This document shows, piece after piece, positions 30,760 through 41,069 of a stretch of DNA of 64,000 bases. The position numbers and the translations under genes were made by a program. Under the pieces are notes generated by a model. It was given only the letters and a program-made list of their open reading frames with translations. It ran no database searches and was not told where the DNA came from. The stretch lies in contig RPFO01000219.1 in assembly GCA_009746045.1 (NCBI GenBank), forward strand, positions 64,001 through 128,000, read 5' to 3'. This DNA is from Mesostigma viride. Its lineage: Eukaryota > Streptophyta > Mesostigmatophyceae > Mesostigmatales > Mesostigmataceae. How positions within the stretch are numbered: the stretch's first letter is position 1; each line of letters opens with the position of its first letter.

Positions 30760-33700
30760 AAGAAGGGGGACGAGATTTAAGCGCATGCTTAAGTTCCGTG
30801 CCAGCGAGCGTCGCTACTTTGCGGAACACAGATTCACAAGGTGCTGATGTGGCAAATGGGTATCCAAGTAGCAATAGGCCGTGCTAATTACACATAATCA
30901 ACCAATGTGGTGCTCACACAACGAATCATGCTGCGAATTCCCCTCTCACATGTGTGCGCTCGTTGAGGTGACACACGGCAGCAGAACAACTGGACCGTGT
31001 CATGGCCACTTACCTGCGCGTGTTCATTGAGACGATACGCCGGGTACCGATCGATGCTGTCCGGGAGGTAGTCCTCCATCAAGTAGGTCAGGTTGCGCAC
31101 CTGCGATGCGACACCCTCGGTGAGCCAGCTGCCGCCAAAATATGGCCCCAGGCCCAGGTGGTCGACATACTTGTACGCGTCCCTGCAAGACAGCGCGATC
31201 TCGGACGTGAGCGTCCACACAGTCTGCGCGGCAAGGACAACATGCAGCCTACTTCTGGCGTCGGCTCCGAACACGTCCCGCCATATCTCTGCGATCTGCT
31301 TTGTGCGCTCCGACAGATAACACAGCCGGGCCTCGTTCGCGGCCCCTGCGGGGGATGCCGCACCCTGAGGCCCCAGGTTCAGCCGCAGCCCTTCCTCCTG
31401 GGCGTACTGCCCCCCAGGGAACCCTGTGTGCCAAACCTCGTTGGAGTACTCCAAGTAGACGTCCACGTCGGGGCGCAGGGTGTCCCTGACGAGCGTGGCG
31501 AAGGACCGCAGATACTCCTCGTCCGCCTTGTGGGGGAAGGCGAACCAGGGGGCGGCACCAATCATGTTGGACAGTAGGACCATGGCCTCCACGGGCGCGC
31601 CGATGTCGCCGGCAAAGGTGCGGGTGCCGTTGAAGGTCGGCCGCTGGGCCCACCGGCTGGGCTGGTCCCTCGCGTTGGTGGCCATCCAATCCATGAAGCT
31701 GCGGGGTAATGCGTTGATGGAGTCGCAAGTGGCAGGGGCCAGGGTGAGTTGCATAAAAAATGGAGGCGTTCAAGAAGGCGCGGTGCTTGCAAACGGCACA
31801 CAGAAGGATACCCTCTACTGGCACGGCACGAGGATAGTTCTAAGGAACTTGAAGATAGTTGCAGGCTGAATATGAGAGCTGCAGGTGCCTGATAGAAAGC
31901 GAAAAAAACTAGCAAGCCCATGATGCCATGTCATACGTCGGTGGTCCACACTAGACGCATGTAGCTCTGACACTGTAACATTGGACAAACTGCCACAAGA
32001 AATGTCCCTCCAAAGAAAATGTTTCACGAATAAAACAATACTCTAAATCACATTATTATAATTGTCACAGTTACAAACAATATTATCATCAGGAATGAGA
32101 GTTGCAAGTATTCATAGGGTGAGGCATGCGGGGCTTTTCAAGGGAAGTTTCTCACGCATACACTCACGCAGACCTGCGCCCCCTGGCCAAGGAGAGACAG
32201 TACCTTCCCGTTCGTCAATAGTAGCCGAGCGGTGCACTTACCGCAGCACCGAGTATTGCTGCAGCGACTGCACCAGCCACGGGTGGAAGGGTTGCTCTTC
32301 AAACACGTCCTCAAACCCGGGCATGACGACGCGAATATTCCTGATGGGGTCGCCCGGGTTGCTGCGCACAATGGTGAGGAAGATCCCGTTGTTGAACGTA
32401 GTGGATGGGTACGCCAGCACACGCAGGTGGCCCGGCCGCATGCGCCGCACCTCCTTGACGTCGGTCATCGAGCAATCCAGCACGCCATCTCCCTCATAGA
32501 ACACGTTGAACCAGCCGCCGGGGAAATGGGCCTGCAGGTCCCGGATCATCATCGATCCCGCCTGCACGTTGAGGGCGAGCGAGCGAGGGTACCCCTCCTC
32601 CCCGATATCCAGGGGGGCGTCGATCGACCAGGGGCCGTAGCGACGGACCTCCTGTGCGATCCACTCGCGGCTCGTGCGGAAGATGTCCACAAACGTCCAT
32701 TGAGTGGACCAGTCCGAGAGACCGCCGATGTTCATGCCGACACCGCCCGAGCAAGAGTTCGGCCGCACGCCGCCACGGACGCTGCACGAGGCCCCCGAGT
32801 AACCCGCAAAGCACCTGCAGGTGCCCGCGCCCCCCTGGCCAGGGACGCACGTGCCCCACACGCACGCGGGGCTGCACACGGGCTTGGTTGGGGGGGTCCA
32901 GAAGCCAGAGTCCCGCGCCTGCGCCGCGGTGTACGGGGCCACGCTAGCATCCGCCACCTGTCCACCCAGCACCGCACGGGCCGCCTGGTAGGCCTGGAAC
33001 TCGGCCAACACGGCACCAGCCCCCGGCCGCGTCGCAGGGTCTTGGTTGCCCTCTTGGTCCGAGGCGGGGCAGCCGCGGGGGATGAGGCCCGACTTCTGGC
33101 CGACGGGGCACGGGTAGCCACAGGACGCGGGGGGTGGCTTGCCGCATTGTTCGTGGGGTGGGAACCCGACCATGAACAGGCCCGGCTGATGCGCGGGCAA
33201 GCCCTCGGGGACCTTTATGCTGGCGGATATCGCGTCCCACCGGCGCAGGAAATCCATCATCAGCTGCTTCATGCGGGGGTCCCGTCGGGCCTCGTCCGCC
33301 ACCCGGGCAACGCGCGCCTCCTCTTCTGCCATCGCCTGCAACGTGGGCATCGCTGCCTGCAGGGAGGTCAGGTTCTGGAATGAAATCGGCGCCTTGCCAA
33401 TGCCCCGGATCCCCGGTGGGAACCGAATCGTGCACGGGTGGGTCGCGTTGGGGGGGTTGGTCTGGCCCACGCACGAGTTTGCCGCGTCCAAGTTATCCCT
33501 GGCGCCGTAACGGTACGCGCGCAGGTCCGGCCCGCCCGCATACGCCAGCATGGCCAACCCCGCGACGGCCAGCTGGTGGTAGATGCGGACATAGGTGGCC
33601 TCCGCTTGGAGGACACCGGAGCGCGCCAGCGCGATGACGTCATCGACGGTCACGTTTGGGTTCCTGCCCCCGAACGTGTCAGCATCGATGCAGTAGTGAC

Positions 33701-35858
33701 ACGGGAGGGTGGACCCGTGGGTGTCGCCGGACCCGAACAGACCCGTGACGGCGACAGCAGAAAGCTTTTGAAGACCGGTGTCGCCAAAGTTGGACAAGAT
33801 GTGAGGCACGTACTCCACACGCAGCGCCGAGGCGACGAGGCGGAGGCGGGCCACACCGGCCCCCACGCCGCTCTCCGACGCGAACACAGCGCTCCACACT
33901 GCGTAGATGCGCAGCGTCATGTCACGCTGGTGGGTGGACAGGGTCCCTGGGCCGCCATCCGCGTACTCCTGGGGCGATACGTGGCAACAGGTTGGCACCG
34001 CGGGGCAGCGCGGGTCATGACAGAGGCCGTGACCGGCACGGGGGCGTACTTGGTAGATGGAAAAAAACGTACATGGATGGGGACGTGTTGGTACATGGAA
34101 ACATATACCAGTATAGTAACTGGACTAAATACTTGGACGCACCAGGGGGGGACGTACATATCAACCGGACGTAGTGTTACATGAGGGCATCCCTATGGCA
34201 GCTGGGGCATGCACGGCAAGTGGGCGGCGAGGCCCATGTGGGGCAGGCCACGCGTAGCGGTGGGGGGCCGAGGGCCGAGGGTCGAGGGTCGAGGGCCGAC
34301 AGCCGACAGCCGACAGCCAACAGTCGACAGTCGACAGTCGACAGCCGACAGCCGACAGCCGACAGCCGACAGCCGACAGCCGACAGCCGACAGCCGACAG
34401 CCGACAGCCGACAGCCGACAGCCGACAGCCGACAGCCGACAGCCGACAGCCGACAGCCGACAGCCGACAGCCGACAGCCGACAGCCGACAGCCGACAGCC
34501 GACAGCCGACAGCCGACAGCCGACAGCCGACAGCCGACAGCCGACAGCCGACAGCCGACAGCCGACAGCCGACAGCCGACAGCCGACAGCCGACAGCCTA
34601 CAGCCTACAGCCTACAGCCTACAGCCTACAGCCTACAGCCTACAGCCGACAGCCGACAGCCTACAGCCTACAGCCTACAGCCTACAGCCGACAGCCGACA
34701 GCCGACAGCAAAGAGCGGACGCAGTAGACATGACAGCAACTAGCGGACGCAGTCGACATGGGAACACCGACCACGTCTCACCTACGCACCCGGTGATGCC
34801 ATTCCTTCATCCTATCTCCACTAGTATTGGCTGTCTCACCCACGTACCCCGTCATACCACTCCTTCATCCGCCATACGCTAGGAAGCTCGTTGGTTACTT
34901 ACCAAGCTCACCGCATCCCCGTATCATGGGTGAATAAACTAGTTACGTGCCAGGTAGAGGGGCAGGTCCATTCATGAGTGAAATAACCGGTAGATGGGCA
35001 GGTCCATAAATCATAAACTAGTCACATACTGGGTAGATGGGCAGGTCCAATACTTAATTCGCTAGTCACCTACCAGGTCAATGGACAGGTCAATTGAGCA
35101 CAAATAAACGTCTTACTCCTGCCCATATTAACTTTGAAATTGTAACGTACCAGGTAGATGGGCAGGTCCAAAGGCAGGTTGTCACGCAAATACAGCGCAA
35201 GCCCGGTATGGTATGCCCCCAAGTTCCCTAATTGATCGCCTCCGTCGACCACCATCGGGAGGCACAGCCAGGGGCTCGCGTGCAGCGCCGCCGCCAGCTG
35301 CACGATGTGCTCGATCGCGACACCTCCCGTCTGCGGGTCCTGGCTGGCCTGCGTCTGCGACGTGGGAGTCACGCGGCGTGTCCAGTTGCGGGCCGCGTTG
35401 GCGGCCGCCCCCTGGCTGATGCTGGTGATTTGCCAGCGACCGAATCGCAGCGCAGAGAAGCCTGTGTCTCGCCGTCGTTTTATCCAGCCACCAGTGCAAG
35501 CGTCAACAACGAGAAGCAGATATCAGCAACGAGACGCAAGAGACGCATGCGCGTTGGCGTTGTCTAGGAGCCAGGAGAAAGACCGATAACAAACACCAGA
35601 AAACAGAACCATCAACAGACATGAACCAGCGGATGGAAGGGAAGCATATCAGAGACACAAGGAACGTCTGCCAGCATGCCCCGCGTCCAATCATTTTGAG
35701 CCACCAGCCCAGAAAGAAACTCGGGCTTGTTTCAAGCAACTAGTGTGTGTGTGTGTGTGTGTGTGTGTCTGTGTGTGTGTGCGCGTGCGCGCGCGTGTGT
35801 GTGTTGTGTGTTGTGTGTTGTGTGTTGTGTGTTGTGTGTTGTGTGTTGTGTGTGTGTA

Positions 35859-35914
<56 letters not shown>

Positions 35915-38900
35915 TGTGTGTGTAACCTGGGCAAATGCGCCCGCCCTGTGCAAGTGCGGACACCCACCTTGCACTACAAGGCGCCGCGAGCAACGCGGGT
36001 CCACAACGAGCCACTGCAGTCATTTACCCTTTAAGTTGGGTTCAAGGGTTTCTTCGGCTTAAGGCGTGAACCCAACTTAAGGCGTTGCCGCGAAGCGCTT
36101 GGCGAGTACAGTAATCACGTCTTAGGTTGGGTTCGCCATGCAACTGCGACCCAACTTAAGGCGTGAACACAACCGAAGCCAACCCAACTTAAGCCATGAA
36201 TGACTGTACATGGCATGCTCACGGGGGTGGTTACATCTCCACACTAAGCAGGTGCTGCCCCCTCACCTTGCAGCGCGGACAGGAACTCGGGTTGGAATGG
36301 GTCGGACAGGTAGCTGGCCTCCGCCGCCTGGGGGATGATGCGGATGTTGCGCAGGTAGTCGGTCGGAAGCGTGTCGACTATGCGAACGGAGAAGCCGCTT
36401 GCTGTGGGAGAGATTGGCGACAGGACATGGTGTATAGCAGACAAGGCGCATGGCAGACAAGGCCCGCCCGGATGATGGCGGGGAACCCCGTGCACGTGAT
36501 GGGGGCACGGTAGTTGGTATAAACATCGGCAAGGGGCATGGGGCGGATGCAAGGAGGGTGTCACGGAGCAGGGAATGTGGTAGGGGCGCCAGAATCAAGT
36601 GCAACAATCAGGGATGCAAGCATGTAATTCCTTTCCCGTCGCCGTGCTTGTCCATCTTTTGCAACATGACACCGTGGTGGCCAATGCCCGCATAAGCCAG
36701 CGCACTCATCCTATGACGGCAGCACACTCTAATGGTGTGGCTCGTCCCATGGTGACATGTGATAGCAGCACATGCATTCAACGCGACATATGATGGCAGC
36801 ATATCAAGCCATCTATGTGACGTGTGATGGCATGAGTTTAGACTTCCAGCACCGTGACGTCATTTACGGAAACTAACCTCGGTGGCGAATGGGGTCGTGT
36901 CAGGTGGGGCGAACACATGGGCACATCAAATTCATGCTAAGCACGGTGTTTGCGACAAAGGTTGATGTCCGCCCCGTTGGGACATGGCAGTGTACCACAT
37001 AATGCCGGCAACAGACACATGGCAGCCTGGGTCCCTTGCCCCCCATCCCCGAACTCTCCAGATACTATACCCTGACGTCTCAAGACATTGCGCCCCTACG
37101 TGTTAGGATCACAACCCCTGCCTTGCTGTGCCTCTGGGCCCCTACCTGTTAGGCTGCACAGCCCCTTACCTCTATGTACGTTGAGGACCGCCCCTTGCCT
37201 CTCTGCATGTCGAGCACCACCCCTTACCTGTCTGCATGTTTAGCACCGCCCCTTACCTCTGTGTATGTTGAGCACCACTTCTTACCTCTCTGCATGTTGA
37301 GCACCGCCCCCTACCTCTCTGTATGTTGAGCACGATGCGACCGGGCGCCGTCTCCTGCACAGTCGCGTCGCCCTCGAAGGATAACCGCCCTTGGCCGTCG
37401 TAGAGGCACAGGTAGGTGCCTGCGGGTGGACCCCGATAGGGGCAAGGCCAAATCAAGAGACCAAGACATAAGTTGGCTGGGACATGGACACTGGGCAACC
37501 CCGTCTGTAGCACTATGTGCGGATGCTGGGACGGAATCATTAGAGATTAGTCAACCGATGCCATGGTTTGTGGGAGGTTTCAAGGGTGAGGAATGCTTCA
37601 GCGATTGTGCCAAGGCCTCCAAGAGGCAGGGGAGAGCAAGGAACCGTGCTGGATCCTGCCCCTAAGAATCCTACAACGAGCTTGATGCTAAGGGGCCGCC
37701 AGTTAGTCTCCATGCTTTGCGCGTCTGTCACACGCCCATTAGATTCCAGTCTTAACTCCGCCCTTAAGAAGCCTAACATCAAAAGTGCCAACAACAGTCA
37801 TGCACACATAACGGGGGGCGCCCGCTACGAGAGAAGGTTGCCCGACTAGATCCCGGCACACCGACCCCTCCATGCCCATACGACAGCAGGTTGCCCGACT
37901 AGATCCCGGCAAACCGACCCCTCCATGCCCATACGAGAGCAGGTTGCCCGACCAGATCCCGGCAAACCGACTCCTCCATGCCCATACGAGAGCAGGTTGC
38001 CCGACTAGATCCCGGCAAACCGACCCCTCCATGCCCATACGAGAGCAGGTTGCCCGACTAGATCCCGGCAAACCGACCCCTCCATGCCCATACGAGAGCA
38101 GGTTGCCCGACTAGATCCCGGCAAACCGACCCCTCCATGCCCATACGAGAGCAGGTGGCCCGACTAGATCCCGGCACACCGACCCCTCCATGCCCATACG
38201 AGAGCAGGTTGCCCGACTAGATCCCGGCAAACCGACCCCTCCATGCCCATACGAGAGCAGGTTGCCCGACTAGATCCCGGCAAACCGACCCCTCCATGCC
38301 CATACGAGAGCAGGTTGCCCGACTAGATCCCGGCAAACCGACCCCTCCATGCCCATACGAGAGCAGGTTGCCTGACTAGATCCCGGCAAACCGACCCCTC
38401 CATGCCCATACGAGAGCAGGTTGCCCGACTAGATCCCAGCACACCGACCCGTTCATGCCCATACGAGAGCAGGTTGCCCGACTAGATCCCGGCAAACCGA
38501 CCCCTCCATGCCCATACGAGAGCAGGTTGCCCGACTAGATCCCGGCACACCGACCCCTCCATGCCCATACGAGAGCAGGTTGCCCGACTAGATCCCGGCA
38601 AACCGACCCCTCCATGCCCATACGAGAGCAGGTTGCCCGACCAGATCCCGGCACACCGACCCCTTCATGCCCATACGAAGCAGGTTGCCCGACTAGATCC
38701 CGGCAAACCGACCCCTCCATGCCCATACGAAGCAGGTTGCCTGACTAGATCCCGGCAAACCGACCCCTTCATGCCCATACGAGAGCAGGTTGCCCGACTA
38801 GATCCCGGCACACCAACCCCTCCATGCCCATACGAGAGCAGGTTGCCCGACTAGATCCCGGCAAACCGACCCGTTCATGCCCATACGAGAGCAGGCGTTG

Positions 38901-39602
38901 CCCTCGTGAATCCTAGTGCAGCAAGGCGTGTATTCATCACCAGCCAAGGCGTACCGGATGCATAAAAGGCGTTGGGCTTGCCAATATCCGCCCGCGCCGA
39001 GTAGTCACTGTAGGATGGCTTGGAGGAGGTGTTCAACAGATTGGGGTACCCGTCGCTCGCCCATTTGATGGAGACCTTGGAGAGGTAGTTCCACGCGCCC
39101 TTGCTGGTTGTGCCGCGCGATTGAGGCTCAAACACCGTGGAGTGCTGCGATTACATCAGCAGATGCAACATAGACGAGAAGACAAAACAAGACGAGACGA
39201 GAAGGCAAAACAAGCGGATCCGAAAAGGGGGACGGGCTTGGTTATAACCTGTTCGGAGAAGGGTGGAAGAGGGAGAGAGCCGGAAGAAGGAGGCCGGTCA
39301 GCCATTCAGTCGCCGGCGGCCCAAGAGCAGCAAGGATGGCAACAACGGAATGTGACAAACGGATGGCACATGCTTATAGACCTCTGACCAGTGCTTACCT
39401 TGAAAAGGTCTACGAAAATTCCTGACGTGGAAGCTGGGAGCCATTCTCCTCCAAACACACGATATGGAAACGTAGTGACTGCCGGGAGATTTATACCCAT
39501 CGGAGCGGAGTCGACGGTGCTCAGTACGGTCCACAGTAGCAGTACGACCGTGCCGATATAGACAGCACAGCATGGCGCCGCGCATTTGACGCTGTAAACC
39601 AT
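23702..39602 (-). CDS. Secreted modular protein: three glycoside-hydrolase-like modules, EGF repeats, Kre9-like, TSP1-like, Pro-rich tail
   Basis: Twelve exons on the minus strand: 39602-39399, 39144-38955, 37419-37315, 36401-36267, 35461-35151, 33968-32242, 31698-31014, 30603-29437, 28611-28213, 26937-26372, 25681-25398 and 24945-23702. Every junction is GT-AG, every phase matches and the total is 7,017 nt (2,338 aa plus stop). A hydrophobic N-terminus (IGTVVLLLWTVL) suggests secretion. The modules start at about residue 35 (MGINL), 726 (GMNI) and 1444 (GMNV). Each follows the same order: a 'FVDLFK'-type segment, 'LYDG-G-LSF', 'RNIR', 'PFHP', 'LRF-DWM', 'GVALE', 'EYSNEVW', a second Glu in 'AYEGG', and 'SSCG-S-GSWGL'. 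This is a (beta/alpha)8-like secreted family with an Asn-Glu motif. Cys-rich EGF-like repeats separate the modules. A cell-wall or matrix role is inferred from architecture; no substrate can be named. One fused gene rather than several is supported by uninterrupted phase. Confidence 0.85.
25398..25681 (-). CDS. Matrix gene exon 11
   Basis: Acceptor ACCAG|ATACT, donor TCTA|GTACGT. It starts YFNGGVGG and carries AAYEGG (Glu 1889). Confidence 0.8.
26079..26371 (-). repeat. Imperfect copies of the exon 10 donor in intron 10
   Basis: The real minus-strand junction reads GGCAATCACGGG|GTAGG. Similar strings occur further in at about 26336 (GCAACATCGCGGG|GCAGG) and 26079 (GCATCGTTGCGGG|GTAAGC). This is weaker than the arrays in introns 3 and 5. 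Confidence 0.35.
26110..26216. repeat. Short tandem repeat in matrix gene intron 10
   Basis: The motif 'ataacatttgcccct' alternates with 'gaacagttgcccct', five to six copies. Confidence 0.8.
26372..26937 (-). CDS. Matrix gene exon 10: catalytic half of module 3
   Basis: Acceptor GTCAG|GCCGA, donor CACGGG|GTAGGT. It carries 'DGVALEYIILLCNTLGA', 'PWISVPHAATDDYV' and EYSNEVW (Glu 1716). Confidence 0.85.
27232..27295. repeat. 16 bp tandem repeat (GCGTATCATCCTATCT)
   Basis: Four copies in intron 9 of the matrix gene. Confidence 0.9.
27795..28203. repeat. 400 bp C/T-only tract in matrix gene intron 9
   Basis: An almost uninterrupted pyrimidine strand of C-runs with periodic T (CCCCCT units), with some G near its left end. 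It abuts the donor side of exon 9 and could form triplex DNA. The long Pro-rich reading frames over it are artefacts. Confidence 0.95.
28213..28611 (-). CDS. Matrix gene exon 9
   Basis: Acceptor CACAG|GTGCT, donor GCAG|GTAGGG, 133 codons, phase 0. It carries 'YTCLFDGKGILSF', 'VRNIRLIMPGFE', 'LPFHPLFLKSL' and 'LRFSDWMQVN' of module 3. Confidence 0.85.
29222..29325. repeat. Short tandem repeat in matrix gene intron 8
   Basis: About four imperfect copies of a 25-30 bp unit with 'gcgccccttgcccatg'. Confidence 0.85.
29437..30603 (-). CDS. Matrix gene exon 8: end of module 2, EGF-like repeats, start of module 3
   Basis: Acceptor GCCAG|ATTGC, donor ACAG|GTGAGG. Glu 1132 lies in VAYEAG. SSCGLPSKYGSWGL closes module 2. 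A Cys-dense block (about residues 1225-1432) holds several EGF-like units such as CSCYPGYTGEFC and CRCYAGVTGASC. GMNVGASPYWTTQW at 1444 opens module 3. Confidence 0.85.
30727..30759. repeat. G homopolymer of about 33 bases
   Basis: In intron 7 of the matrix gene. Length is probably unreliable in any assembly. Confidence 0.9.
31014..31698 (-). CDS. Matrix gene exon 7: catalytic half of module 2
   Basis: Acceptor CGCAG|CTTCA, donor GCAG|GTAAGT. It carries FMDWMATN, 'APVEAMVLLSN', 'PWFAFPHKADEEYLRSFA', EYSNEVW (Glu 978) and 'GLGPYFGGSW'. Confidence 0.85.
32242..33968 (-). CDS. Matrix gene exon 6: end of module 1, EGF-like domain, start of module 2
   Basis: Acceptor CCCAG|GAGTA, donor GCTGCG|GTAAGT, 575 codons. 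Residue 316 starts EYADG where the other modules have EYSNEVW, and residue 459 is Ala in AYAGG where they have Glu. An EGF-like domain with CSPACVWGTC begins at residue 680. Module 2 begins with GMNIGGLSDWSTQW at 726 and continues to 'PFHPWLVQSL'. Confidence 0.85.
34269..34711. repeat. 7 bp minisatellite (CCGACAG)n in matrix gene intron 5
   Basis: About 60 copies; variants CCTACAG cluster at the right end and GTCGACA at the left. The long 'ADSRQPT' frames come only from the repeat. Confidence 0.95.
34944..35170 (-). repeat. Tandem copies of the exon 5 donor junction in intron 5
   Basis: The real junction, minus strand TGCCCATCTACCTG|GTACG, lies at about 35145-35170. Copies at about 35068, 35026, 34984 and 34945 share 'tggacctgcccatctacc' with changes, spaced about 40-77 bp. 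The copy at 35068 keeps a good GTAGG donor, that at 34945 has GC, and the others are altered. Confidence 0.85.
35151..35461 (-). CDS. Matrix gene exon 5
   Basis: Acceptor CACAG|GCTTC, donor ACCTG|GTACGT. It encodes 'LRFGRWQI', 'GGVAIEHIVQLAAAL' and 'SPWLCLP'. The usual DWM is replaced by GRW. Confidence 0.8.
35741..35926. repeat. (GT)n microsatellite in matrix gene intron 4
   Basis: A long GT run with an internal TTGTGTG block. The Cys/Val and His/Thr frames over it are artefacts. Confidence 0.95.
36031..36192. repeat. Small fold-back (MITE-like) element in matrix gene intron 4
   Basis: Perfect 12 bp terminal inverted repeats, TTAAGTTGGGTT at 36031-36042 and AACCCAACTTAA at 36181-36192. Two further internal copies (GAACCCAACTTAAGGCGT and GCGACCCAACTTAAGGCGT) allow nested hairpins. 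Confidence 0.75.
36267..36401 (-). CDS. Matrix gene exon 4
   Basis: Acceptor CACAG|CAAGC, donor CAAG|GTGAGG. It encodes the 'DYLRNIRII' and 'DPFQPEFLSAL' segments of module 1. Confidence 0.8.
37158..37334 (-). repeat. Six tandem copies of the exon 3 donor junction in intron 3
   Basis: The minus-strand unit is GTGCTCAACATACAGAGAG|GTAGG plus about 8 bp, 28-31 bp long. Copy one is the real exon end. Five more follow into the intron. Four of these five keep GTAAG and one has GCAAG. The unit contains the last six codons of exon 3. Confidence 0.9.
37315..37419 (-). CDS. Matrix gene exon 3
   Basis: Acceptor CGCAG|GCACC, donor GAGAG|GTAGGG. It encodes TYLCLYDGQGRLSFEGDA, the module's carbohydrate-family-like strand segment. 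Its last 20-odd bases and donor are repeated downstream in the intron. Confidence 0.8.
37855..38897. repeat. 53 bp minisatellite, about 19 copies, matrix gene intron 2
   Basis: The unit contains GAGAGCAGGTTGCCCGACTA and CCATGCCCATA at an exact 53 bp spacing in most copies (51 bp in two). No variable spacers, so not a CRISPR. Confidence 0.95.
38955..39144 (-). CDS. Matrix gene exon 2
   Basis: Acceptor GCAG|CACTCC, donor CCG|GTACGC, phase 1 out. It encodes the 'SDGYPNLLN' part of module 1, equivalent to 'EEGYPRSL' in module 2 and 'DGYPSKLL' in module 3. Confidence 0.8.
39399..39602 (-). CDS. Matrix gene exon 1: signal peptide and start of module 1
   Basis: The ATG at 39602-39600 is followed by a hydrophobic stretch and then PMGINL, the conserved module start, which supports this start. 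It ends FVDLFK with donor AAG|GTAAGC. Residues 1-68, phase 0. Confidence 0.8.
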
Positions 39603-40380
39603 GTTGATTAGCGTGTTTATTGGCAATTCCTCGCCTGAGACGTGTCTATCTGCTGTGTTCGAGGGATTGCAAGCCAATGCCGCACAACAGCTGGATTCGG
39701 TAATCGCAGTCCGCCCTGCGGTGGGGAAGCAAAGCCTTTTTCAGGTGCACATCCCCTGTTTAACCTGCAAAATCACCAATCAGAATAATTCATCAGCTTT
39801 ATCCTAGCTTTTCGGAGACACCGAACCTACAATTCGCAAACCATGTAGTCATTGGCCTGCTCAGTTTTGCAAGGAACACTAATAATCCAGATAATCACAT
39901 TCTATTTACGGCGGGCAAGGCCCACCAAAATTATATCCAAGAAATCCCAACAGTCGTCGTGATACACGAAGCAAGGGTCTTAATTAATAATCTATCGTAA
40001 AGAAATACAGTGCCAGTGTGCTGGAATCGATGGCATACTTTCCCAAACAATCGCGGCTGTCTAATGTCGGGGATTTGCGTGTCAGCGTTTTGAGCGAGCA
40101 GCGTCAAGCAGAGAGTCGTAAGCAGAGCGTGGACTTCGCAGTTCGCACGTGCGGCTTAACGGCGCGGTCAGGACGTCGATGATCTGACAGAATCGATGTC
40201 ATTTTTATCTTGCGACCAGTTGCGATTAGACCCCTCCAGGCGGGATTTTCCCCTAAATCCCGAGGGGACGCACGTGACCGACCGACCCAAAGCGGGATCG
40301 ACACGTGGGAGGTATTTTCCCAGACTCATGAGTCTGGATGCGAGTCTGAAAAGTATGGTCCCACGTGGGAGGTATTTTCC
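39603..40380. other. Region upstream of the matrix gene start
   Basis: It should hold the matrix gene promoter; I see no clear TATA box. At 40301-40396 two copies of a 60 bp unit each contain the palindrome CAGACTCATGAGTCTG. The second copy leads into the left arm of the long inverted repeat. Confidence 0.5.
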
Positions 40381-41069
40381 CAGACTCATGAGTCTGGATG
40401 CGCATCCAGACTCACCCGAGCCTAGTGGCGCGGTACTCCAAGCAGGTCCGTAGCAGGTCCGTAGCCTGCATACAAGGCTCGCCTGTCGGCCGCTGGGCCT
40501 GCGGGCGCGTAAATTACTGTAGTTAGGCGCCGTAAGCGCAGCCATGGCGGGAGAAAAACTCCGGAAATTGACGGGGGCGGCATGGACATTTACCTAAACG
40601 TAGATTGACGTTTCAATATCTTGTTGCTAAGCATGCAAGTTATCATTAATTGCAATTCGATAGATAAGGCATTTTATAATGGATTTTCTCCAGAGCTTGA
40701 CAGTGTTTGTCGTGGACGACTGGTCCAATCCAGTAAATCAAGGGTCGGCATTACTATCGATTGTTCCTTTGGATTGCTGCATTTGCCAATTGAGCTTCAC
40801 TTCGAAGAGTGATATTGCCTTGTTATGTTGCCAGGCGGAGCAAATGTTGCCAGGCGAGTTACCGTCGACTGTGCTCGCCATCACCTTGCAACAGTTGTAA
40901 GTACATGCATCTGGCGAGCGGGGTTGCTGGTGCTCTTTTCTTTCCTGCGAGCTGTCTTGGTTCTTCTGCGTTGTGCATTGTTTCTCGATGCATGTAGGAG
41001 CGCGCATATAAGCAGGCTTGCTTTCTTTGGGTCAGGTCCCGATGGTGCGTTGTCGATCGAGGGAGCCCG
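40381..41069 (+). repeat. Left arm of the long inverted repeat
   Basis: Contains small open frames on both strands that recur in the right arm (for example one starting MAALTAPNYSNLRARR on the minus strand). None has a recognised domain. A separate frame runs inward. Confidence 0.9.

Noticed and set aside
32232-33383. 383-residue plus-strand ORF
   Set aside because: Shadow of exon 6 of the matrix gene, whose minus frame holds EGF-like cysteines and conserved module motifs.
34181-34882. 233-residue 'ADSRQPT' repeat protein
   Set aside because: A 7 bp minisatellite is open in all three frames when it lacks stops; it lies inside intron 5 of the matrix gene.
37855-38897. CRISPR-like array of 53 bp units
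   Set aside because: Units are contiguous with no unique spacers, and the setting is a eukaryotic intron.
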